In this document: positions 1-7,107 of the stretch, piece by piece
Layout of the letters: each line of letters starts with the position of its first letter
How positions within the stretch are numbered: position 1 is the first letter of the stretch
Assembly: GCA_905236615.1 (NCBI GenBank)
Contig: CAJORC010000265.1
Span: 1-9,471 of the forward strand
Direction of reading: 5' to 3'
Source of the DNA: an uncultured Lachnospiraceae bacterium
GTDB taxonomy: Bacteria; Bacillota; Clostridia; Lachnospirales; Lachnospiraceae
Length of the DNA stretch: 9,471 bases
Translations under genes and position numbers: made by a program
Notes under the pieces: generated by a model
Seen by the model: the letters and a program-made list of their open reading frames with translations, nothing else
The model's database searches: none
What the model was told of the DNA's origin: nothing

Positions 1-102
1 AAGGATCTCGAAAGAGAAATTCTCCTGAAACTGGCTGACAGCATCAATATAGGCACAAGAGATAACAACGTTCATATCGTTGCCTACAAAAAACTTTCCT
101 AA
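1..102 (+). CDS. C-terminal fragment of an unidentified + strand protein
   Basis: An open frame enters from the left edge and ends at TAA (100-102), giving 33 residues that finish in NNVHIVAYKKLS. The codons read without interruption. The stop is followed at once by an A-run and a hairpin that would serve as its terminator. It is the only + strand gene supported in the window and converges on the minus-strand operon, so it is probably not part of that system. The fragment is too short to assign a family. It looks soluble, with an amphipathic helix (DLEREILLKLADSI) followed by a likely beta strand. No function is proposed. Confidence 0.6.
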   Translation, partial: KDLEREILLKLADSINIGTRDNNVHIVAYKKLS

Positions 103-150
103 AAAAAAGGAACCCCGGCTCAAAATCATGAACCTGGGCTCTTTTTCTTT
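101..150. terminator. Bidirectional intrinsic terminator between convergent genes
   Basis: An imperfect inverted repeat pairs the arm around 105-118 (ending in CCCCGG) with the arm 133-146 (starting CCTGGG), with one C/T and one A/C mismatch. The loop is about 8-14 nt. The left flank is a run of eight A and the right flank is TTTTTCTTT, so transcripts from either strand would end in a U-tract after the hairpin. It lies directly after the + strand stop at 102 and about 40 bp beyond the minus-strand stop at 190, as expected between convergent genes. Stability was judged by eye, not calculated. Confidence 0.6.
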
Positions 151-189
151 ATGCCGCCTCTTCTGCTTCCTCCTCCCTTCGACTTAAGA

Positions 190-2127
190 TTACATCTGTT
201 TTTCGATTATGACTTTTATATTATCTCCTTCCTCAGCAAGTTCAAATCTGTCAGTATTGCGTTTCACAAACGAAACCGCTTCATCTTTGCTGTCATCAAA
301 AACATCCTTCCCGCCTTTTACTCTGGATGACATTTCAATTCGCAGGTATTTATTTTCATCTATATCACATAATGTTCTGATCTCATTACCAAAAGTATTA
401 ACACAAAAAACGTGGAAGAGTTCTTCAACTATAACCCTCATAAACGCATTTGCCTTAGGAGGGATCTCATTCTGCTTAAGCTGAAGCCCAACGAAATCCT
501 GAAGCTGTCCTACATAATTCATATTTGGAGGAACTGTTTTTTCCGCCCTCTTCTTGTCAGGCTTCTTGTAACTTATTGCGATCATGAGAATTTCTCTCTG
601 AAGCTTTGTTCCCTTCAGGAAGCTGATGAAATCCATCTCTGCCTTCTCGAGAATCTCACCCGCATCTGTACTCCTATTCGAAAAATTCTCGACAATAGCT
701 GCAAATCTGGAGAAATCATATTCCTCCCCATCTTTATTGTGATTCTTTTCAAATTTACCATTGCTTACATAGATCACATCTCCCTCTGAAATCTTCATGC
801 TTTCTGCTCGATAATTAACATTTTCAGAGAATCCAAGGGAATCATATATTCTGCCGGGCATTCGGCTGAGATTCCGTTTACTATCGGCAAAAAGTGCCGG
901 TCTTCCTCCGCAGTTGATCGTGTAAAGCATACTGTTCTCTTCATCTATCATACCAAAGAAAACATTCACGGCATGCTCTTTTGAAAGATTGATGAAGATC
1001 TGACGGTTGATTTCCGTTACACATTTCTCAAAGTCACGTTCAGAGCGGACATAACTCTTTATTATAGCCGTGGCTATCATCATGAACATGGCTGACATTA
1101 TACCTGTTTCTTCCAGTGAAGCCACGAAAAAGATTATCTTTCCGTCATTTCTCTTGTAATAATTGCAGCAGTCTGACTCAAGACTTGTAGTACCCAGATT
1201 GATCCAGTTCATATCCACAAACTCACTGGGAGAGAGTACCGCATCCCCGGGAAGAAGTGCATCCTTCATTTCTTTATAAACTTTATACAGCGTGAGCTCG
1301 CGCTCTTTTTCCGCAGCTTCTGCTATCTTTATCCCAGTAGCTTCTGTCAGATGTTCTGCCATATCGATAAAGGCATCCTGCAGGATCTGAATCTCATCAT
1401 GTGTATTGATTCTTTTTGCAAACGCATTTTTGTCAGAGTCAGCACCAAACTTTATGACCTGATCTGTAAGTATCCCTATAGGATGAACTATCATAAGGCT
1501 GGTTATAAACGACATGATCAGGGCAAAAACTGCAACAACTGCCAATGAGACAAGCAGAAACGACGTTATAACTATAAAGAAATCATCAACTACCTTTACA
1601 ATATTTTCAACATAGCAGTAGCCCATGACTTTGCCATCAACTATTATCTCTTTTTGTGACTGATGAAGATAACATAGGTCTTGTTCGTCATCATCATCGT
1701 CGTCATTAAATGGTATCAGCTGTCCCTGAATATTTTCGTTCCTGAACCTTGTCCCGTCACCCATATAGTCATAGTCTGTCTCGACCAGCAAAACCTCGTT
1801 TCCGGCCTCGTCCAGATAATAAATCGATATAGCTCCTTCGCCTGTAGTATAATTGAGAAGATTAAGAACATTACTGATTTCTCTTAGACTTTTTTTTGAA
1901 ACCCTTTCAGGATTCTTAAAAAGTTTCGGATATGAAAAAGCTATCTGTTCTGCCACATATTCAGCAACTGTTTCCTGTGCTTCGTTATATTGAATAATTG
2001 TAGTTATAAGATAAATTGTAAAGCCGCCTATTGAAAAAACTCCGCTGAGGAGAACAGTAAAAATCGCAAATATTAAAAACAGCTTTATGTTCAGCATGTG
2101 CTTTTTAATTAATTGTTTGATTCCCAT
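190..2127 (-). CDS. Membrane sensor with HAMP, degenerate SpoIIE-like phosphatase and RsbW-like C-terminus
   Basis: This 645-residue protein has a membrane segment at about 16-45, an extracytoplasmic domain at about 46-182 (Cache-like by position only), and a second membrane segment at about 183-214. A HAMP-type linker follows at 213-265, with HPIGIL and HDEIQILQ. A SpoIIE/PP2C-like domain spans about 300-520. The last 110 residues resemble an RsbW-type histidine-kinase-like ATPase. The PP2C acidic ligands look missing. DVSGKG corresponds to ASLEETG (336-342), TDG to SNG (455-457), and the late DD motif to RE (511-512). The RsbW N-box Asn is also replaced (VEELFH, 567-572). It is therefore probably a signalling pseudoenzyme that binds a partner. 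The extracytoplasmic loop carries six consecutive Asp (142-147). The start is ATG with GGAGGAG at 2137-2143, 36 bp after the preceding stop. As the last gene of the injection-system operon it may tie deployment to an external signal, which is inference. Confidence 0.8.
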   Translation of the reverse strand: MGIKQLIKKHMLNIKLFLIFAIFTVLLSGVFSIGGFTIYLITTIIQYNEAQETVAEYVAEQIAFSYPKLFKNPERVSKKSLREISNVLNLLNYTTGEGAISIYYLDEAGNEVLLVETDYDYMGDGTRFRNENIQGQLIPFNDDDDDDEQDLCYLHQSQKEIIVDGKVMGYCYVENIVKVVDDFFIVITSFLLVSLAVVAVFALIMSFITSLMIVHPIGILTDQVIKFGADSDKNAFAKRINTHDEIQILQDAFIDMAEHLTEATGIKIAEAAEKERELTLYKVYKEMKDALLPGDAVLSPSEFVDMNWINLGTTSLESDCCNYYKRNDGKIIFFVASLEETGIMSAMFMMIATAIIKSYVRSERDFEKCVTEINRQIFINLSKEHAVNVFFGMIDEENSMLYTINCGGRPALFADSKRNLSRMPGRIYDSLGFSENVNYRAESMKISEGDVIYVSNGKFEKNHNKDGEEYDFSRFAAIVENFSNRSTDAGEILEKAEMDFISFLKGTKLQREILMIAISYKKPDKKRAEKTVPPNMNYVGQLQDFVGLQLKQNEIPPKANAFMRVIVEELFHVFCVNTFGNEIRTLCDIDENKYLRIEMSSRVKGGKDVFDDSKDEAVSFVKRNTDRFELAEEGDNIKVIIEKQM

Positions 2128-2136
2128 TTTTACTGT

Positions 2137-2143
2137 CTCCTCC
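2137..2143 (-). promoter_or_regulatory. Shine-Dalgarno site of the sensor gene
   Basis: GGAGGAG on the minus strand lies 9 nt before the ATG at 2127. It supports this start and a Firmicutes-style translation signal. Confidence 0.7.
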
Positions 2144-2163
2144 GCAAAGTCCTCTAAATAACC

Positions 2164-3633
2164 TTACTCATTTAATTTCTGTCTGAGTCTTTCTATATGT
2201 TTCTCACACTTTTCTTTCTGTGTTGGATCATTTTTTGCTAATGTTTCAAGTTTTTCTATTTTTTTCTGAATCTCCTGTTGTCCTAATTTCTGTTTCAGCC
2301 TTCCTATATGCCTTTCAGCAACATCCTTCTGCTGTGGGTCATATTCTGCAAGACTCTCAAGTTTTTCTATTTTCTTGCGGGTTTCGTCCATCTTATCATC
2401 AACACCGCCTTGTTCTTCCTCCTGCTGGGGAACAAGTACCGGCCGAGGATCTGCCGGCTCTTCAAAGAGATTATTAAGATCTTCTCCCATATCAGGTTCT
2501 TCTGCATTAGCAGCTTCTTCTCTTCTTGCGGCTCTTTCCTCTCTTACAGCAGATCCTTTTTCTTTAAGCTTTTTGATTTCTTTCTTACTCAGCTTGATTT
2601 TTTCACCTTTATGCTCTTTTTCATATGCCTTCCTTCTATCTTCCTTGGCCATTTGAGCAGCTTTTTCTTTACCATAGCGGACTCTTCTGTATAGATTCTT
2701 CACACCTCCGCCAATTGCCATTGCACCTTTCTTGATACCGCTTCCGACAGCCTTGAGGCCCTTAAGGATTCCGCTTCCAGCCTTCTTGGCACCGCTTGCA
2801 ATTGCCTTACCAACTTTCTTTGCCGCGCCTCCTACAACTTTGGCATCATGCTTTAAGTTATCAAGGGCTTTATCTCCGGTATACCTGTTAATCGCCTTAT
2901 CAAGAAGCTTACCTGCAATTTTACCGCCAGCATCTGTAAGCTTATCCAGAACCTTTCCAAAGAATCCCTTTTCTTCTTTGGGTTTTTCCTGTTCCTGTTC
3001 TACCTGTTCAACTTCTTCCTTCTTTTCTTCGTCATTCTTCTGTTCCGCTGATTCTTCCTTCTTTTCAGAGTCGGAATTTCCTCCTCCTCCGAACCCACCG
3101 AAGAGTTTGGACAGACCTTCAAAGCTGAATTTATTTGAAAAGACCTGAATCAGAGGACTTGCTTTTTTATCGCTTGCAGGCTTGGCGTCTTTATCTCCCT
3201 CGCTTGCCTCTGAAGCGCTTTCATTAGAGTCCTTTTCCATTTCCTTCTTTAATTCCTGCGCCTTGTCGTTAACCTCTGACTCAGGCTCTTTTCCAGGTTC
3301 TTCTTCAGGTTCTTTTTCAGGCTCTTTTCCACCTTCCTCCTGAGGCACTTCTTCTGTCTGCGTCCTGGCATCAGCTTTTTGAGGCTCAGTCTGGGCCTCA
3401 GTATCATCTTTAGGCGCTTCAGTTTGTGTTTCACTTTCTCCGCCTGTATCAGTTTCAACTTCCGCCTTTTCCGGCACAGAATCCACATTTTTTTCAACAT
3501 CATTTGCCGAATTCGGCACGCTTTCCTGTCCTGCACCCTCTTCAAGGCTTCCGCCTACCGCTTCTTGTACACCTTCTAAAAGTTCTTCAGTTTTAGCATC
3601 CGGTTTTTTTACTTCTTCTTTTGTTCCTGGCAT
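2164..3633 (-). CDS. Charged, mostly disordered protein with cationic 11-residue repeats (candidate cargo)
   Basis: This 489-residue protein matches no family I recognise. Residues 1-160 are acidic and rich in Glu, Pro, Thr and Lys, with imperfect GKEPEKEPE and TEAQTEPQ repeats, and are probably disordered. Residues 160-185 hold a short hydrophobic and glycine patch (LIQVFSNKFSFEGLSKLFGG). An acidic linker leads to a basic segment at 222-320. Within this, residues 269-313 form about four 11-12 residue units of the type GxKKxGSGIxK, suggesting amphipathic, possibly membrane-active helices. Another charged linker leads to two 31-residue helical repeats (420-450 and 457-487). There is no signal peptide or clear transmembrane helix. 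The ATG is preceded by GGAG at 3642-3645. The gene starts 20 bp after the acetyltransferase stop, so the two are probably co-transcribed. A cargo or effector role is inferred from context and composition only. A scaffold or adaptor is an alternative. Confidence 0.8.
   Translation of the reverse strand: MPGTKEEVKKPDAKTEELLEGVQEAVGGSLEEGAGQESVPNSANDVEKNVDSVPEKAEVETDTGGESETQTEAPKDDTEAQTEPQKADARTQTEEVPQEEGGKEPEKEPEEEPGKEPESEVNDKAQELKKEMEKDSNESASEASEGDKDAKPASDKKASPLIQVFSNKFSFEGLSKLFGGFGGGGNSDSEKKEESAEQKNDEEKKEEVEQVEQEQEKPKEEKGFFGKVLDKLTDAGGKIAGKLLDKAINRYTGDKALDNLKHDAKVVGGAAKKVGKAIASGAKKAGSGILKGLKAVGSGIKKGAMAIGGGVKNLYRRVRYGKEKAAQMAKEDRRKAYEKEHKGEKIKLSKKEIKKLKEKGSAVREERAARREEAANAEEPDMGEDLNNLFEEPADPRPVLVPQQEEEQGGVDDKMDETRKKIEKLESLAEYDPQQKDVAERHIGRLKQKLGQQEIQKKIEKLETLAKNDPTQKEKCEKHIERLRQKLNE
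2173..2265 (-). repeat. Second copy of the C-terminal 31-residue helical repeat
   Basis: Residues 457-487 of the disordered protein repeat residues 420-450 with 21 of 31 identical. Both begin KKIEKLE and end in a QKL triplet, with a central DP turn, and would form two short helices around that turn. The period is 37 residues (111 bp). Confidence 0.85.
2284..2376 (-). repeat. First copy of the C-terminal 31-residue helical repeat
   Basis: Residues 420-450 form the upstream partner of the tandem pair. The spacing to the second copy is exactly 37 residues. This suggests duplication of a small helical-hairpin module at the C-terminus. Confidence 0.85.
3274..3330 (-). repeat. Low-complexity Glu-Pro-Lys repeat coding stretch
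   Basis: Imperfect repeats of 12-15 bp encode the GKEPEKEPEEEPGKEPE-type segment at residues 102-120. The units vary in length by whole codons, so slippage here would change linker length without shifting frame. Confidence 0.6.
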
Positions 3634-3653
3634 ATAATTATCTCCATAAATTA

Positions 3654-4493
3654 CTAAAGTTTAAGGTAACAAAAAAACTCCGTTCCCTTAAATATCAGTG
3701 ATTTCCTCGGAAGAAGCTTTTCGCAAAGCTTTATAGCTCCTTTTGATATCGCATCTATCGTAACTACTGTCTCTTTCGGGTACTGTTTCTGCGCTTCTGT
3801 CAGCGCAAGACTTAAGAGTAGTATCGAAGGTCCTCGCCCCTGGTACTCTTTTGGCGAATAAAGACCTCCGAGCCTTAAGCCTGCTGCATTCTTCTCTCCT
3901 ATAAGAACACCGGCTACCTTTCCCTTATCAGCTACAAGGAATGAAAGGTTCTTCAAAGGATTCCTGTACTTAAGCACATTTACATAGTCCGGAAGTTCCC
4001 CTCTCGAGCACATCTTCCGGTAATTATCCATTAAGTCTCTCGGAACATCCGCAAAGGAGCAGCTGTCAAAGGGAATCTTTATCTTATCTATGCGAGGGAT
4101 ATCTCCCAATGCGATCATATATCCGGCGGCTGACGCTTTGGCTTCGCTCATCCCAGCCCTCTGCAATAGACTTCTGTGTTTCGGAAATGACTTTTCCGTA
4201 TAATGCGCCGTCACCCCGATCACGCCTTCGTCTCTTGCTGTATTTATAAGCCCCTTTAATATGTATTCCCCCAGTCCTATCTTTCTAAATCCGGGGTCTA
4301 CAAATATACTCCGAAGTTCGATCACATCCTCAAATCGTTCAGCGATCGCAGTTCCGCAGATAGTCCCGCGCCAGACAGCCGACACAGCTATATTTGCCCT
4401 GTCTGAAAGGAGATATATTAAATTAGGCGGTATGTAAGAGTAATAGTTTTCCAAGCCTTCTCTTACCCTTACCAGATGAAGTTTATCCCCCAT
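3654..4493 (-). CDS. Tandem GNAT-fold acetyltransferase
   Basis: This 279-residue soluble protein appears to hold two GNAT-like halves. The first (about 1-130) has a clear motif A: LRSIFVDPGFRKIGLGEYIL (60-79), with the R/QxxGxG/A pyrophosphate loop as RKIGLG, followed by AHYTE and a motif B-like HRSLLQRAGM. The second (about 140-279) has LGGLYSPKEYQGRGPSILL, a looser acetyl-CoA loop on an equivalent strand-loop-helix. The family transfers acetyl groups from acetyl-CoA to amines. The substrate cannot be read from the sequence. The start is ATG with AAGGGG a few bases upstream. It follows the ATPase gene after 81 bp and precedes the Lys-rich disordered protein by 20 bp, so that protein or a structural subunit is a possible target (inference). 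A housekeeping enzyme carried in the operon is the alternative. Confidence 0.8.
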   Translation of the reverse strand: MGDKLHLVRVREGLENYYSYIPPNLIYLLSDRANIAVSAVWRGTICGTAIAERFEDVIELRSIFVDPGFRKIGLGEYILKGLINTARDEGVIGVTAHYTEKSFPKHRSLLQRAGMSEAKASAAGYMIALGDIPRIDKIKIPFDSCSFADVPRDLMDNYRKMCSRGELPDYVNVLKYRNPLKNLSFLVADKGKVAGVLIGEKNAAGLRLGGLYSPKEYQGRGPSILLLSLALTEAQKQYPKETVVTIDAISKGAIKLCEKLLPRKSLIFKGTEFFCYLKL

Positions 4494-4527
4494 AATTGCC
4501 CCTTATCTGCGTTTGACTTTTTCAGCG

Positions 4528-4563
4528 CAAGCGTCCCGCGTGGATTGTTCATTATCTGCAACG
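4528..4563 (-). repeat. Intergenic repeat element, copy A
   Basis: This stretch in the gap between the ATPase and acetyltransferase genes matches 7772-7809 at about 29 of 38 alignment columns with two single-base gaps. On the + strand the exact cores are CGTCCCG at the left and CTGCAACG at the right, with TGGA between. It begins 11 bp after the ATPase stop codon in transcription order. It matches no known element that I recognise. Confidence 0.6.
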
Positions 4564-4578
4564 TGGCATGAAATTCAA
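4551..4578 (-). promoter_or_regulatory. Possible internal promoter before the acetyltransferase gene
   Basis: On the minus strand, TTGAAT (4573-4578) and GATAAT (4551-4556) are separated by 16 bp. This resembles a vegetative -35/-10 pair with four and five of six consensus bases. It would give a leader of about 50 nt before the ATG at 4493 and allow the last three genes to be transcribed separately from the structural genes. The -10 overlaps repeat copy A, but copy B lacks a comparable box, so the two signals may be unrelated. Confidence 0.3.
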
Positions 4579-6716
4579 TCAAGCAGGTCTGCGTACTCGG
4601 CTAAAAGTTCACGGACTACGACCATTCCACTCTTTTTCAGTTCATCTACTGCGGCATTTACCATATGCTTCATGGAAACTATGCTTCCCTCTTCTGCTGC
4701 AAGGAATGATGCGGATAAAACGATATTCTTGATATATCCGCCCGAGATTTCAAAAGTCTTTGAGATGAAGTCCCAGTCAATATCGTCTGAAAGCGGCATT
4801 CCCTTAGGGAAAGTCCGCAGGTATATCTCATTTCTCGCTTCAGCATCGGGGAAAGGAAAATGCACGATAAAAGTTATTCTTCTCATGAAAGCTTCATCAA
4901 TATTCTGGAGAAGGTTCGTCGCCAGAACGCATACACCATCGTACTCTTCTATCTGCTGCAGAAGATATGCGCTTTCAACATTTGCATTTTTATCATTTGC
5001 ATCTTTGACTTCGTTCGTTCGCTTTCCAAAAAGCGAATCACATTCGTCAAAGAAGAGTATACAGTTTGAGTTCTTTGCTTCTGCAAAGATTTCCTGAAGG
5101 TTCTTCTCAGTCTCACCGATATATTTGCTGACGATCTGCGAAAGGTTTACCTTGAATATCTCCATATTCAGGTCATGTGCCATTATCTGTGCGCACATGG
5201 TCTTACCGGTTCCCGGAACTCCCGCAAAAAGTATTGATACACCGGTTCCGTAAGTGAGCTTTTTTTCAAATCCCCATTCACTGTAAACCTTGTGATGGAA
5301 TTTCACATGGGCTATTGCCTGCCGCACAAGCCTTTTTATACTGTCGGGCAATACGATATCTTCCCAGCTGTATTTGCCCCTTACTTTTCTTGCCAGTCTC
5401 TCAAGCCTTGTGACCACTTCGCCATAGCAGCATTCACTTACTGTCTCGGCTGTTAAAGGTCTTTTTTCTATGCTGTATATTCCCTTTAATCTTTCACAGG
5501 CGCCCTTGACCTGCAGGGGTGTAAAGTGGAATTTTACTGCTGTTTCCTCAATAGATACAGATTCTTCAAGCTCCACTCCGTCTATATAATGCTTAAATAA
5601 TGTAATTCTTTCATCAACCGTCGTGTCTTCAAGATCAATGCTGATCGAAGATAGAAGTGGGTGCAGATGCTGGATCTTTTCTGAGATCACGAACATCGGT
5701 GAGCGGTAGGGCTGAATGCTTTCAAGCTTTTCAGCAACAGTCCTCGTCGGAGGCTCTGTCTCTCCATCTGCTTTTTCTTCTATTCCCTTTACCACAAGTA
5801 TCGCATTGAAAAGACGGCTCAGCATATCTGCTTCTGCAAGCATTTCCGCTTTCTTGGAACTATAGGAAAGGTCTGCTATGAGACAGCTGTCACCATGATC
5901 TGATGCAGCTCTCTCTGCCATATAGCTTCGTCCTATTCCCTTACTGCCGGAAATATAAATCGCACTCTTATCAACATTAAATACTGCATCTATGCGCTCT
6001 CCGATATCCTGTCTGATAAGCAGCTTTTTACTCTCGTCGGGCTTTACAAGCTTAAATCCGGCTTCAAGTTCTTCGCTTCCGTTCAGGAATGCAAGAACTT
6101 CTTTCTTTAAGCCAAGAAGACCTTTGAGAAGTTTTTCGTCACTGAAAAGCGAAAGAAATGGCGATTTTTCTATGAATTTTCTCCGCATGGAAGCAATATC
6201 GACTTCATCTCCGAACACATCAGAGAGGAGTGCTATTCCAGGTGTTCCCTTTGCAACGTCATCCTGCAGATACGCGATTATCTTTCTGTATTTATCAGAA
6301 TTCTCCGCAAAGAAGCTTAAGAAAACGGCGCTTCTTTCCTGAAAGCCAAGATCAAAACGCTTTATAAGCTTCACCGCCGGAAAGGCTTCAGGATCCGTAA
6401 GATTTATACGGTTTTCCAGCACATCCCTTATTACTTCCAGTTCTGACTTTTCATCACTGTCACACTTGTCTATAAGTCTTTCTTCTGCTGCCTTTGAAAG
6501 ATTATGCTCGAATTCATGTCTTGTTATGACGAGACCGAGCATGTTTTTCATATCATTCTGTGGTCCTACCCACTGATGGTATTTATAATGAAGGTAGAGT
6601 CTGTGATCTATTTCCGCAGCAACGTCATGCAGGAATTCTTCCTGACTTTCATAAGGCTCATCGACTTTATCCAGTCTCACATCCTCATCATCTATCTCAA
6701 GACTTAAAAGGTCCAT
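4575..6716 (-). CDS. Double AAA+ ATPase of contractile injection systems (Pvc15/Afp15-like)
   Basis: This 713-residue protein has an all-helical N-terminal region (about 1-230), a degenerate first AAA+ module (about 235-370) and a complete second module (about 450-690). The second has Walker A GVPGTGKT (499-506), Walker B ILFFDECD (553-560), sensor 1 LATN (598-601), arginine-finger candidates RR (612-613) and a sensor 2-like SGGYIKN (658-664). The first has GSKGIGRS (257-264), with the Walker lysine replaced by Arg, and no DE after its Walker B strand (ILVVKG). One dead and one live module, at about 700 residues, fits the ATPase of extracellular contractile injection systems, which is implicated in particle assembly or effector loading. 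Its ATG is 4 bp beyond the PAAR-like gene's stop, and its AGGA ribosome site overlaps the end of that gene, so translation is probably coupled. A general CDC48-like ATPase is less likely given the neighbours. Confidence 0.9.
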   Translation of the reverse strand: MDLLSLEIDDEDVRLDKVDEPYESQEEFLHDVAAEIDHRLYLHYKYHQWVGPQNDMKNMLGLVITRHEFEHNLSKAAEERLIDKCDSDEKSELEVIRDVLENRINLTDPEAFPAVKLIKRFDLGFQERSAVFLSFFAENSDKYRKIIAYLQDDVAKGTPGIALLSDVFGDEVDIASMRRKFIEKSPFLSLFSDEKLLKGLLGLKKEVLAFLNGSEELEAGFKLVKPDESKKLLIRQDIGERIDAVFNVDKSAIYISGSKGIGRSYMAERAASDHGDSCLIADLSYSSKKAEMLAEADMLSRLFNAILVVKGIEEKADGETEPPTRTVAEKLESIQPYRSPMFVISEKIQHLHPLLSSISIDLEDTTVDERITLFKHYIDGVELEESVSIEETAVKFHFTPLQVKGACERLKGIYSIEKRPLTAETVSECCYGEVVTRLERLARKVRGKYSWEDIVLPDSIKRLVRQAIAHVKFHHKVYSEWGFEKKLTYGTGVSILFAGVPGTGKTMCAQIMAHDLNMEIFKVNLSQIVSKYIGETEKNLQEIFAEAKNSNCILFFDECDSLFGKRTNEVKDANDKNANVESAYLLQQIEEYDGVCVLATNLLQNIDEAFMRRITFIVHFPFPDAEARNEIYLRTFPKGMPLSDDIDWDFISKTFEISGGYIKNIVLSASFLAAEEGSIVSMKHMVNAAVDELKKSGMVVVRELLAEYADLLD

Positions 6717-6720
6717 AGGC

Positions 6721-7083
6721 TTATCCTATTTTCACGGTCATTGCCGGTGCCATGTTTATCGTGATGATTCCGCCGAAGTTACAAATGAGTTTACAGTTTT
6801 TATGGGCTGCCGGCATTCCGTTTATTTTTACTGTTGCCGATCCAGGTGCCCAGGGTGCAACTACCTGCGCTGCTGCGATGCAGGGTCCCGGTGTTCCCAC
6901 TGCCATACTTGGCTGCATAGGACTTATACAGGTTCCGAACATCAGCGGCTTATTATCCAGTATCACTCCTGCTTTCAGTCCCATCATTTTTACATTCGGT
7001 GATGTCGTCTTCGCAATCGGAAACGGTATCGACCCAAATGAACACTTACATATACACCCCATTGTTAACGGATTTGCTCCCAT
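6721..7083 (-). CDS. PAAR-like spike-tip protein (DUF4280 family)
   Basis: This 120-residue protein has the DUF4280 pattern. A Cys-rich start (GCICKCSFG, 9-17) leads to an LMFGTC segment (47-52), then GPCIAAAQVVAPWAPGSATV (66-85), a PAAHKNCKLIC motif (91-101) and a final FGGIITI beta strand. PAAR-like proteins form a small conical beta structure that caps the spike trimer and pierces the target membrane, often around a bound metal. Seven Cys (10, 12, 14, 52, 68, 97, 101) and His94 are candidate ligands. There is no C-terminal extension, so no effector is fused to it. The start is set by a strong AAGGAGGG at 7088-7095, 4 bp from the ATG. Its place between the cap and ATPase genes, away from any spike gene, is unusual compared with the Afp/Pvc order. 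Confidence 0.85.
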   Translation of the reverse strand: MGANPLTMGCICKCSFGSIPFPIAKTTSPNVKMMGLKAGVILDNKPLMFGTCISPMQPSMAVGTPGPCIAAAQVVAPWAPGSATVKINGMPAAHKNCKLICNFGGIITINMAPAMTVKIG

Positions 7084-7087
7084 ATTA

Positions 7088-7095
7088 CCCTCCTT
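7088..7095 (-). promoter_or_regulatory. Strong Shine-Dalgarno site of the PAAR-like gene
   Basis: AAGGAGGG on the minus strand lies 4 bp before the ATG at 7083. It is one of the best ribosome sites in the window and fixes the start of this short gene. Confidence 0.75.
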
Positions 7096-7107
7096 TGACT
7101 CAGTTCA

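Noticed and set aside
209..789. + strand open frames opposite the sensor gene
   Set aside because: They are antisense to a well-supported gene, lack ribosome sites and have no recognisable domain. They arise as the complement of its codon usage.
2220..3148. + strand Ser/Leu/Phe/Pro-rich open frames opposite the disordered protein
   Set aside because: Their composition is simply the complement of Glu/Lys/Ala codons in the minus-strand gene. There are no ribosome sites and no signal peptide structure that makes sense.
2164..3633. DUF4157-type injection-system toxin
   Set aside because: No HExxH zinc motif or other conserved core of that family is visible.
4494..4574. Small gene in the gap between the ATPase and acetyltransferase genes
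   Set aside because: The only ATG frames stop within about six codons, and no ribosome site is present.
4513..5097. + strand frame of 194 residues opposite the ATPase gene
   Set aside because: It covers the conserved Walker A/B region of the minus-strand ATPase, so the coding constraint belongs to that gene. There is no ribosome site.
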